Positions 41,601 to 48,630 of a DNA stretch of 64,000 nt are shown here, one piece after another (the first letter of the stretch is position 1; each line of letters starts with the position of its first letter). Source of the stretch: Lucifuga dentata. Its lineage: Eukaryota > Chordata > Actinopteri > Ophidiiformes > Bythitidae. The stretch spans positions 26,146 through 90,145 of the forward strand of contig VXCM01003410.1 of NCBI GenBank assembly GCA_014773175.1, written 5' to 3'. Made by a program: the position numbers and the translations under genes. Under the pieces are notes generated by a model. That model worked only from the letters and a program-made list of their open reading frames with translations. It was not told the origin of the DNA and searched no databases.

Positions 41601-44600
41601 GAGCCTCTCGGTCGGATGGCACCGTTTTGGAGCCGTCCGTGTCATCCCAGCTAAGCATGCAGCTGGTTTTAGTGTAACTACATACACACACAAATATATT
41701 CCCTTTGGCATATGCATTCAAGGGTCTGCTGACCTCTGTTTTGTGTGCTGGCCCATCATAATTTGTCTTCCCACTCATCCTCCACTTTCCCTACAGAGGG
41801 AAAATGGTCACCGCAAGGCACTAAAAACATTCTTTCTGCATGTTGACAGCCTGCTTCTCCCACAGCTCTTTGAGATCTGGCCTGTCAGCCAACCAGCCAA
41901 GCAGAAACTAGGTTTGTTTCTTAGGCTCATACAGAAACCACATTTTACTGTTTGAATGGGCAATACGAAGGAAATGCATGCGCACTGATTTTGAAATTGC
42001 AGCAGCTTTTTGCGACATGATCGATTACACGTTTGAGAGACTTCAGTGTTTGTACTTTGATTGTTTTTTTATGTAGTCATTCTTTTTATGCGTGTTCTGC
42101 GTCAGCTTGTGCTGCATTCCTTTATTTTCTCCACTTGTAAAAATTATTTCCTGTTTTTTCCCAGAGCCCCCCTGCCTGGCTGAACTTGAGAGGATCCAAG
42201 TATTAGATGGAGGCAAGAGAAAGTTTGGTAGGTATCTGAATTTCATCAAATTGTCGAGGGGTTCCATCGAACAGATGACAAGCAGGAGGCAGGGATTACT
42301 CTGCAATCGGCGTTGTGGATTAGAACTCGATATTGACAGACGGTGAAGGAAAGGAGCCATGAGTGTGCATGTTACATGTATGTGCATGTGGGTGAACATG
42401 TGAAAGTGCATGTGCATTCAGGCTTGTGTGTCTATGCATGTGTACGGTGCAGATTTTAGCTGGTTGTGTAGGCTCTGAGTCAGGATTCTGCAAGGACAGA
42501 GAGCAGAGGGAAATCTGCAGCCTGACGCTCAGATGTTCCCTTGGCGTAAGCGAGTAAAGACCTCAATTATGCAATTTTAAATCAATTTACTTAAGCGTGT
42601 AAACGATCTGTTGTCCTATAATCAGTGTAAGCCACCTCTCTTTCCTCATACAACCTCCCATCCCTCACATCTTGGACCACCTGTACAACATATTCCCAAA
42701 GGATCACCACCTTTTTGTAGCTGGGGGCAAGTAAAATGTCTTCTTCTTCTTTTCCTTTCGGCTTTTCCCTTCAGGGGTCACCACAGCGAATCATCTGCCT
42801 CCANTCTTCTTCTTCTTTTCCTTTCGGCTTTTCCCTTCAGGGGTCACCACAGCGAATCATCTGCCTCCATGTAAAAAGTATTAAAAAGTAAAAACATTTC
42901 CAGTGAAAAATAGCTCTCGATGTGGTTAAATTATTGATGCATTAATGTATATCTGGTACACGTTAATGCATCAATAATGAAAATGCCCAAAATTGTAGAT
43001 CAGAGATGGAATTTTCCATCTGACATCTGGTAAGATACACAAGATTCCAGATTTGGAATCAAATACTGAACATTTTGGACTGAAATAAAAAAAAAAATAA
43101 AATTAAAAAGCCAAAAATGTACATAAAATCTTATCACCATTTTTTTTCAAGCTTCCAGGTCAGTCGCAGGATGCTTCAAAATTCTAGAGATAATATCTAA
43201 AATCCGTTGTTTCACTGAGCTCCAACAATCTGTTGAGGTGAAAGTGCATTTTAAACGTAGCGGAGTAAAAAGTCTAATATTTCTCTGTGAGATGCAGAAG
43301 CGGAACATCGCCAAAATGGAAATACTCACTTGAAATACTGCAAGTACTGCATTCTCATTTGTGTACACAGCATTTCATGTTCATATAATGGAAAGGGAAT
43401 AGAAAAGTTTCCAAACTCATGTGACCTCCCTTATCCATAATGAATGGCTACCCACAGCTCCCACCCCCACCCTGTGTAATATGCTGACTTCATATTTATT
43501 CACCCCCACCCTGCTTAGTGGATAGATTTGTATTCATGAAATATGGAATTGGATGCCACACATGCTGCATTACATTTGAACATGGGCTCAGTCCTGTGTG
43601 TGATGAGGCATGACGCAGTGTGTGTGTGTGTGTGTGTGTGCGTGTGTGTGTGTGTATCTGCTCCCTTCATGGTGTTTGGTGAAATTATGCGGTATATAAG
43701 GTACCTGACTGTTATGTGTGTATGTGTGTGTGTGCGTGTGTGGGTAAATGCCAGGTCGATTCATCCCTAGCTGCGATGAAGATGGCTACTACAGGAAGCA
43801 GCAGTGTGACAGGGGAGAGTGTTGGTGTGTCAACAGAGATGGAGGAGAAACAGCCGGATCTAGGATTCGCGGCAAACCAGACTGTGGTAAGTCCCATAAG
43901 TCTTTACAGTCAATATAGAAATCCATTTGGAATTAAAAGCTTAAAGGACCATAGTGGTGATTTTGCATGTTTAAGCCTAATAAATAAAACTCGCATACAT
44001 GTTACGTTACTGACAGCCACTTTCCAAAACATAAAACTGTATTTTAGTTTTTTTGTTATTTTTGTCAAATCTGCTCCGCTTTCAAAATCAAATGTTCAAG
44101 TGATAACCCACCTTAAAGGACCATACCACCCATTTTGCATGTTTGAGCCTAATATATTCAATTGTCATACACATAGTGTTACTGACAATCATTTCCCAAA
44201 GCATATTACTGGAACGGTGAATTACAAATGTTTTTCCTACCTTCCAGGCCACCATTGGTTTCAGTTCATTCTGGTACACTATTAAAATCAACATGTTGAT
44301 ACTTAAAACGTTCTTGGGATAGGTAATCCATCATCACCAACAAGACGTATATTCAGGTTTTTTTTAGAAGTTTTATAATTTTAGCGTTTAAGCGCAATAA
44401 AAAGGAGTGAATGTATGCCTCCACCGGGGAATATAGTCCCAAAAGAAGACCTGCGTTTATCGAAAAATTTTAATGACTGTGACTTCATAATTTTGTGTAA
44501 CATGGATTTTTAAGGTGGGTGTATCACTTGAATATTTGATTTTAAAAGATTAAGAGATTTTGCAAAATATCAGGAAAGCTGAAATACGGTTTTATCCTTT

Positions 44601-46002
44601 GGGAAATGATTGTCAGTAACGTAACATGTACGAAAATTGAATATATTAGGCTCAAACATGCAAAATGAGTAGTATGGTCCTTTAAAATTCAATGTTTTGC
44701 TTGCTAACATGTATGTCCACTTTTTAACTTCTCAGTAAAAGCCGTCTTCTCCTGAGCCTGGCAAACACACATTTTCTTCTTTGTAACTCCATGTTAGATC
44801 AGTTAAATTAATTTACTTCAACTAAAAATTTAATAATCATGTTTGCTGTGACGGATTACTTATCTCAAGCACGTTTCAAGTCGATACACATTGATTTTAA
44901 TAAATTACTGGAATGAACTGGAATCAATAGCAGACTGGAAGGTAGAAAAAACAATTCTAATATTTACCGCTCCAGTATTACGTGTTGAGAAATGGTCAGG
45001 GACATAATGTGTATGCAGGTTGTATACATTAGGCTCCAACATGCAAAACCACCGATATGCTCTTTTAAAGTAGCAAGAATAAACTACTTTTCTTTGCTCC
45101 TGTTCTTTACACACTCAAAATGTATGCTTCTCACTTCTTTAATATAAAGGAAGCCTTGTGCAGAATGCATGTGGGGGGCTGCAGAGGCCCGCTGCAACAT
45201 AACTCACTGCAGGGACCAGTGCCACATTCATGTGTCCGGAGTCATTTGCATTCTAAAGCATCGCTTGTCGCTGTGAGAAAAGTCTTTCAAGATAAATGAG
45301 GGCTGGTTGGACTGAACCTGCACCTGATAAGAATGGCTCCCCTGGCAAGGTTTAGAAAGAGCTATTAAAATCCAGACAAAGTCAAACACATGCCTCTTTT
45401 TTTTTTTTCCTTTGCAGTCAATGCTTTTAAGTTGAGTTCAGGATTTGTNCACATGCCTCTTTTTTTTTTTTCCTTTGCAGTCAATGCTTTTAAGTTGAGT
45501 TCAGGATTTGTCATTGGAAAAGAAAATCAGCGCAGGAAGAAGTACTCAAATTCAAATACTACACCCAAACCACTCCATTATAAGTAGTAGAATATACCAG
45601 TCAGATCATTAGTGCACATACAAGGTAATTCGTGTTGTTTAATTACCTTGTATCTCCAATTTTGGAGAGTTTGGAAAGAAATAATGAAGTAAATATAGAA
45701 TTAAATAAGTATTTTGGTAAGTCTTGTCTGCCACCCCTGCAGTAAGATGGCTAAGCATCTTACTTTCAATAAATTCATTTTTATTTCCTCAACATTGAGT
45801 CTTGCCTTCAGTCTCCATCTGCTCCTCTGCCCCGTTTTCATTCTTTCTTTCCACAGATGACGAAATGGCGTATTCAGGTGATTTTGGCAGTGGAGTCGGA
45901 TGGCAAGACGAGGAAGAGAAAGAAGCTGAAGAGAATGCAGAAGAGGCTGAGGAGGAAGAGGGAGAGGTGGGAGAGGTGGATGATGGAGGATATATCTGGT
46001 AA
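8725..46002 (+). CDS. spock2: Testican-2, secreted heparan/chondroitin-sulfate proteoglycan (11 coding exons)
   Basis: Coding exons are 8725-8916, 24093-24101, 24637-24682, 35979-36093, 37648-37753, 39633-39741, 39974-40108, 40900-41118, 42165-42227, 43755-43886 and 45857-46002. All join in frame with AG/GT borders to give 423 residues (human SPOCK2: 424). Order: signal peptide (~1-23); the testican N-region with NFMEDEQWLS and IKHWNRFRD; a Kazal-like module across exons 5-6 (VCGSDGHNYASKCKLEQQAC); a SPARC extracellular calcium-binding domain in exons 7-8 with EF-hand loops at DTNGDLYLDQ and DSYRDGKVS; a thyroglobulin type-1 domain in exons 9-10 (CDEDGYYRKQQCD, CWCV); and an acidic tail ending GGYIW. 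Ser382 and Ser387, in YSGDFGSG, match the family's glycosaminoglycan sites. The family modulates matrix proteases and neurite growth. Testican-1 and -3 fit less well, because this protein has EVE after FRD and the SPOCK2-like C-terminus. Confidence 0.96.
9345..10098. mobile_element. Inverted-repeat element with GCCTGACCGACATA termini
   Basis: The left end CAGCCTGACCGACATATAA (about 9345) is matched by the right end TATGTTGGTCAGGCT (to about 10097) in inverted orientation. The interior near both ends carries related TATATCGG-type words (GCCGATATCAGCATATATTG and CAGCCGATATATTC). The family is common in fish-like genomes, but I cannot assign a superfamily because no clear target duplication is visible. 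Confidence 0.5.
11302..11371. repeat. (GT)n microsatellite
   Basis: A GT run at 11302-11338 continues, after CCGCATGTGTCCGC, as a second GT run to about 11371. Confidence 0.95.
11755..12310. repeat. Dispersed repeat, copy 1 (related to 16620-17310)
   Basis: Shared wording with 16960-17060 includes TTCAAAAGCAG, TTTGCAACCAACA, TCTTAATGA and ATGTTAAATAT followed by ATCAACCTT. It has no coding potential and the family is not identified. Confidence 0.45.
13035..13458 (-). mobile_element. 5'-truncated non-LTR retrotransposon (LINE) with 16-bp target duplication
   Basis: The minus strand encodes the C-terminal part of a LINE reverse transcriptase: TKMLRFSLGVTRMDRIRNEY, RLRWFGHVQRR, then GRRPRGRPKRRFMDVV, a widespread motif order in such elements. 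The reading ends near 13084 and a (GAA)n tail follows at 13051-13066. The insert (13051-13442) is flanked by the 16-bp direct repeat GTGTTATTTACTCTTT at 13035-13050 and 13443-13458, a textbook target-site duplication. Only about 390 bp is present, so the copy is dead on arrival. The exact clade (for example RTE-like) is not certain. Confidence 0.85.
14955..15488. mobile_element. Decayed hAT-like element (CAGTGTTGGAAAG termini)
   Basis: The left part reads GGAAAGTAACTAAGTACATT, and the right end reads GAGTACTTCTTTCCAACACTG on the plus side, its degenerate inverse. The body is full of ACTTTACTTGAGTA and ACTCCACTACATT words typical of fish hAT-derived short elements. Termini are eroded and no target duplication is recognisable. 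Confidence 0.5.
16620..17310. repeat. Dispersed repeat, copy 2 (related to 11755-12310)
   Basis: It shares several ordered blocks with the copy in 11755-12310 (TTCAAAAGCAGCATTTTCGC, CAACCAACAGTGACTGTCTT and others). No coding content is seen. Confidence 0.45.
18571..18792. mobile_element. Palindromic MITE with TA borders (Tc1/mariner-like)
   Basis: TA-CACTGTAAAATGTGAC at the left is matched by CACATTTTACAGTG-TA at the right. The inverted similarity continues through AAGTTGATC/GATCAACTT and, closer to the centre, GCCTTGAAAAAAGGTAAG/CTTACCTTTTTCAAGGC. The whole element is about 218 bp and could fold into one long hairpin. The TA borders fit a Tc1/mariner target duplication. Confidence 0.65.
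19381..19419. other. Poly-T assembly join (N at 19400)
   Basis: Two nearly equal T-runs, each ending in AA, flank one N. Homopolymer length and real structure are unresolved here. Confidence 0.7.
20029..20063. repeat. (GA)n microsatellite
   Basis: Uninterrupted GA dinucleotides. Confidence 0.95.
20190..20808. repeat. Large inverted repeat, arms of about 160 bp
   Basis: The left arm (about 20190-20345) and right arm (about 20640-20808) are inverse copies: GCATTTACTGAAACACCGCA on the left is matched by TTTCAGTAAATGCGGTGTAT on the right, and GCGGGACACAGCACAGAA by CTGTGCTGTGTCCCGC. The spacer has a 67-bp assembly duplication (N at 20404) and an A-run with an N at 20607. It may be one foldback element or two opposed copies of a repeat. 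Confidence 0.65.
20337..20471. other. Assembly join: 67-bp duplication around N at 20404
   Basis: Bases 20337-20403 and 20405-20471 are identical across a single N. Confidence 0.85.
24093..24101 (+). other. spock2: spock2 microexon 2 (9 nt, encodes Glu-Val-Glu)
   Basis: The 9-nt exon GAGGTAGAG lies between acceptor TTTCACCAG and donor GTCAGT. It is phase 0 on both sides and supplies exactly the EVE that human SPOCK2 has between HWNRFRD and DDY. Because its length is a multiple of three, skipping it would leave the frame intact and yield the FRD-DDY junction seen in testican-1. Confidence 0.85.
24983..25573 (+). mobile_element. TTAA-border inverted-repeat element, copy A
   Basis: It starts TTAAAGGAGAAAACCGGTGA and ends in the degenerate inverse CACCAGTATGACCCTTTG. 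Internal landmarks shared with the other copies are CATTGGTTTCAGTTCATTCC, GGGAATATAGTCCC and GATTTTGAAAGATT. No open frame is seen. It is the most diverged copy and its right TTAA has become TTTG. Confidence 0.65.
26716..27251. mobile_element. Inverted-repeat element with TACCGTAAAT ends
   Basis: The left end TACCGTAAATTCTCTATTAA is matched by the right end CTAATAGAGCATTTATGGTA in inverted orientation. Subterminal words AAAAGCC and TATAAAAGCC recur in the interior. The direct repeat AGGACCCTGGGAA occurs immediately outside both ends (from 26701 and 27251), which may be a long target duplication or pre-existing local repetition. There is no transposase frame. Confidence 0.6.
27288..27422. other. 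Assembly join: 67-bp duplication around N at 27355
   Basis: Bases 27288-27354 and 27356-27422 are identical across a single N. Confidence 0.85.
27483..27616. other. Assembly join: 67-bp duplication around N at 27550
   Basis: Bases 27483-27549 are repeated immediately after the N at 27550. Confidence 0.85.
29405..29850. repeat. Interspersed repeat with GTCCCCGACTTATGAACG motif
   Basis: The motif AGTCCCCGACTTATGAACG appears at about 29418 and in variant form (CAGTCCCCGAGTTACGGG) at about 29831, with ACTTATGAAC words in between. A (CA)n tract (29620-29640) followed by (TC)n (29643-29670) lies inside. The superfamily is not assigned. Confidence 0.4.
33862..33996. other. Assembly join: 67-bp duplication around N at 33929
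   Basis: Bases 33862-33928 are repeated immediately after the N at 33929. Confidence 0.85.
34390..34736 (-). mobile_element. tRNA-type SINE, minus orientation
   Basis: Read on the minus strand it begins GGTGGCTCAGTTGTTAGC, an A-box-like start, followed by a B-box-like GGGTTTGACTCCCGGG. The body contains GTGTGGAGTTTGCATGTTC and TGGGTTTCCTCTGGGTGCTC, words of a very common fish SINE/LINE-tail family. It ends in GTGTGCATATGACAACAAAAGG and an A-rich stretch. Confidence 0.65.
34870..35384. mobile_element. Inverted-repeat element with TACCGTAAATACTC ends
   Basis: The left end TACCGTAAATACTCAAGTAT followed by AAGCCGAG is matched by the right end CTTATAGTCGAGTATTTACAGTA in inverted orientation. The terminal TACNGTAAATNCTC resembles the element at 26716-27251, suggesting one superfamily. 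An assembly duplication (N at 35045) lies inside. Confidence 0.6.
34982..35108. other. Assembly join: 63-bp duplication around N at 35045
   Basis: Bases 34982-35044 and 35046-35108 are identical across a single N. Confidence 0.85.
35665..35768 (+). mobile_element. LINE 3' tail ending in (GGAT)n
   Basis: The words GGTGTACCCTGCATCTTGCC and ATGCATGCTGGGATACTCTC, then CTGCAACCCTGAAAATGGAT and a short GGATGGATGGAT run, are the widely repeated 3' end of fish RTE/Rex3-type elements. Only about 100 bp remains. Confidence 0.6.
36418..37495. mobile_element. hAT-type element with 8-bp target duplication CTTATTTG
   Basis: The element spans 36426-37487. The left end CAGAGGTGGGTAGTAAC is inverted at the right end as ACTACTCTACCCACCTCTG-like sequence. 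CTTATTTG flanks it exactly at 36418-36425 and 37488-37495. The body has many TACTTGAGTA and TTTACTTACG words and no transposase. It sits in spock2 intron 4. An assembly duplication (N at 36941) lies inside, so its true length is about 68 bp shorter. Confidence 0.85.
36874..37008. other. Assembly join: 67-bp duplication around N at 36941
   Basis: Bases 36874-36940 are repeated immediately after the N at 36941. Confidence 0.85.
38377..38984 (-). mobile_element. TTAA-border inverted-repeat element, copy B
   Basis: TTAA-AGGACCATACCACCC at the left is matched by GGTATGGTCCT-TTAA at the right. Inverted similarity runs about 80 bp inward (CATGTTACGTTACTGACAAT versus GTCATTAGTGTTACATGTAT). Landmarks occur in the reverse order of copy A: GGGACTATATTTCCC first, then GAATGAACTGAAACCAATGG. 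It lies in spock2 intron 5. Confidence 0.8.
39751..39774. repeat. (CA)n microsatellite
   Basis: A short CA run just after the donor of spock2 exon 6. Confidence 0.9.
42742..42869 (-). mobile_element. Very short LINE 3'-end fragment, doubled by an assembly join (N at 42804)
   Basis: The 62-bp segment 42742-42803 (CTTCAGGGGTCACCACAGCG, ATCATCTGCCTCCA) is the same 3' end as the LINE copy at 13051-13130. It is repeated identically at 42805-42866 around one N, so a single severely truncated copy is probably real. Confidence 0.75.
43618..43655. repeat. (GT)n microsatellite
   Basis: A GT run with one C interruption, in spock2 intron 9. A second short TG-rich tract lies just before exon 10. Confidence 0.9.
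43941..45068 (+). mobile_element. TTAA-border element, copy C (outer element, split by copy D)
   Basis: It begins TTAA-AGGACCATAGTGGTGA and, after an interruption at 44113-44685, resumes at ATTCAATGTTTTGCTTGC and ends ATGCTCT-TTAA at 45068. The internal landmarks GAATGAACTGGAATCAATAG and GGAAGGTAGAAAAAACAATT place it in the same family as the other copies. It lies in spock2 intron 10. Confidence 0.7.
44113..44685 (+). mobile_element. TTAA-border element, copy D (nested in copy C)
   Basis: TTAA-AGGACCATACCACCC at 44113 and GGTCCT-TTAA at 44685 delimit a complete 573-bp element with long inverted ends (TACTGACAATCATTTCCCAA versus TTGGGAAATGATTGTCAGTA). It interrupts copy C after CCCACC, and copy C continues directly after it, so D is the younger insertion. 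Confidence 0.8.
45387..45510. other. Assembly join: 62-bp duplication around N at 45449
   Basis: Bases 45387-45448 and 45450-45511 are identical across one N. It lies in spock2 intron 10 and does not affect coding sequence. Confidence 0.85.
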
Positions 46003-48630
46003 AGAGCAGATGTCTTGTGCAGCATCTTTATAACAGGAGCATCTTTTAGGGTTCCAAACACAAACACATACACACACACACAGATCCTGTAAAGAGTCAG
46101 ACGTGTTGAAGTGCTCACACTGACTTCAGAAAAACGTGAGATAAAGGGTTGCATCGGTTGGGAACAGGGCAGATGAAAGATATCTGAGTATTTAATGTTT
46201 CAGGATGTTCTTAAAACGGGCTGGGGTTTAGAAAGTTTGGAGTCGGGAATTTCGTCCTTCATACTTGTGAATCTTTGTTCTCTTCTGTTGTACGTCTTTT
46301 GAACTATCTTTGAGCAGTTTTTAGCTGATGCATACTGAAGATTTTAAGCAGCTGCAGGTGCTTGTAATGTCCTCACATTAAAAAAAAATGGAGCGAAAGT
46401 GGGTGCGTTTCAATAGTCTAAATTGGCCTCCACCTTTCTTCAGTAGTTTTCGATAACTCTTGGGTTTTAGAAAGGAAACAGGCGATAACGAGAGTAGGCT
46501 GCATCAGAATATTAAAACGTACCCACTGTCTTTACCCTGTTCATGTCATATGCTTTGGCTCATAAGTGACAGTGGTGTTCTGTCTCACTCATGAATTATT
46601 AAAAAAAAGAGATTCTCACACATTTCACTCTTTAGCTTGTATATAATGTGTGTATCAGACCTATTAGTCCCCTGTTGCCAATGCCTTGAAAGACTAGCAG
46701 AACATACTGCTTGGCTGACAAGTGTACATCCTATCATAAAGTGAATCGATTATTTGTGTTTAATTAAAAAAAAATAAAATAAATTGAAGTATGTGGCACA
46801 TCCAGCCACCGTACGCCTGAGTCTGCCTCGTTTTCTTACCGAATTTGGGGTCTGCAGTTACAGGGAAGGATTCATAAAACACAGTGCCAGATTTAATGTG
46901 TCGATGAGGGCAAACAGCCTCACGCAACCACGTTTCCTCATTCATTGCCACTTTTCCATCTAAATTTTGCTTTGACACCAGAGGAAGCAGTATAAATAAA
47001 ACGTGGCTCTTAAATATGAAGCAGTTTCTTAACAAGCCGATCTTCGTCTTCTTCGACAACCCTTATAACACACCAGTAACAGGAGAACTGTGTGCTAACA
47101 TACGTGTTTTACACCTGAGCTTCAGTTATCACGGCGCTTATTTAGCATGGCGCTGTAATTTCTTTGACTTATCCCCTATACATGCAGCAAAATCCTGTCT
47201 TTTGAATCATTATTATTCTTATGTCATTATTTGACTGTGTAATTACATATTAGAAATGAGCTTGCAATTTGCAGATGTTTAAGAATGAACATAAAAACAA
47301 CCTAGATGTTCATATGAGCATTTCCAAAGCGTTTAAGACTTGTTTTTAGTCTTAGAAACTCCTCTCTGTGTGACTTTTCTCCTGAGGAAACCTTATTGCC
47401 GGCTTACTTCTCGCTCTGCTACCTCATTCTGCAGCGGAGTGTAGCTTCTAGCTATGGGAGTCCAGCAGAAACGAGATACAGACCTGCTGTAAGTCTGCAC
47501 ATCAGCACTTCTACCAGCACAATGCCTATAGAAAACTCCGCTCAGCCTCCTCGGGGCACCGCTGCAGCCTCTCCACAGTAAACTCCAGCCTGGGAATAGT
47601 GGAATAGAGAATCATTGTTATCATGTATGCACATTCTTAAGGCTCTCGGGCCACGAAAGCTCATCTTAGCATTGTACATCCACAGTAACCAATCCTCTGA
47701 AATGTCATTTTTCAGTTTCAGGTTTCTATGATAATGGAAATCAGCACTAGCAGTATCCCGGTGGGTGAAACCTTAAATGTGTGAGATGTGAGTGGGTCTT
47801 TCTGCCAGGTTTAGAACGATCCACTCTGCCGAGCAGCAAGAGGCAGTAACAGCTGTCTGAAAACCTGATACTGACAGCATCTCTTCTAGCTGCCCAAAGG
47901 GACCAATCATCTTCAGCAACCTGTCAGCCTATTATAGGGAATTTATTCTTCCTGCTTGGTGAAAACAGGCCGCATGTAACATTACCAGGAGTAAATCCTA
48001 AAACATGCTTCCAGGGAAAGTATACACTCTTTCCCTCATGCTGTAACTGTAAAACAAGAAAGGATTAGAAGATTCTGGCATGAAATCTGAGAAGACTGAT
48101 CCATTTTTAAATTACTTTATCTAATGCTGTATGAGTTTACATAGGGAGAACTATGGGTAAATAACCTTGTATTAGTCAGCTTTCTGGATCGGTTTATTTT
48201 CCTTAGGTCCTCTGATTAGCATATACATATTTTCACCAACGAAAACAAATGCATACATTTAATCCCATTATTGTAGATTACAACACATGTACATGTATTC
48301 TTGCCCTAAATTACTACAGGTTAGAAATTAATGACCAAGGCATATAACATGTTTTAATTTCATAATTAATCTTTCACATCAATAAGTTTGTGCCTGTGTT
48401 TGTACTACAACAAGACTGGGTAGTAATTTAATATTATCATTTATCATATTTATCTCCAAATTCATAAACACCTTTAATTTAAACACAAGTCATGTAGGAA
48501 ATATTTTAATAATATGTAAAAATTCCAGTTTTGTGTGATTATTTAACATGATTAAACATGATTTTGCATATGTAATCCAAACTGATTTCACTAATTTCCC
48601 CAGCGTATCTCAGGCTGAAGAGGTCCTACG
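46003..48630. other. spock2 3' UTR and spock2/tysnd1 convergent intergenic region
   Basis: The two genes are tail to tail with 2.6 kb between stop codons. AATAAA occurs at 46773-46778 and 46995-47000 on the plus strand as candidate spock2 polyadenylation signals; neither can be chosen from sequence. No other gene is recognised, and open frames here are short and without family features. Confidence 0.5.
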
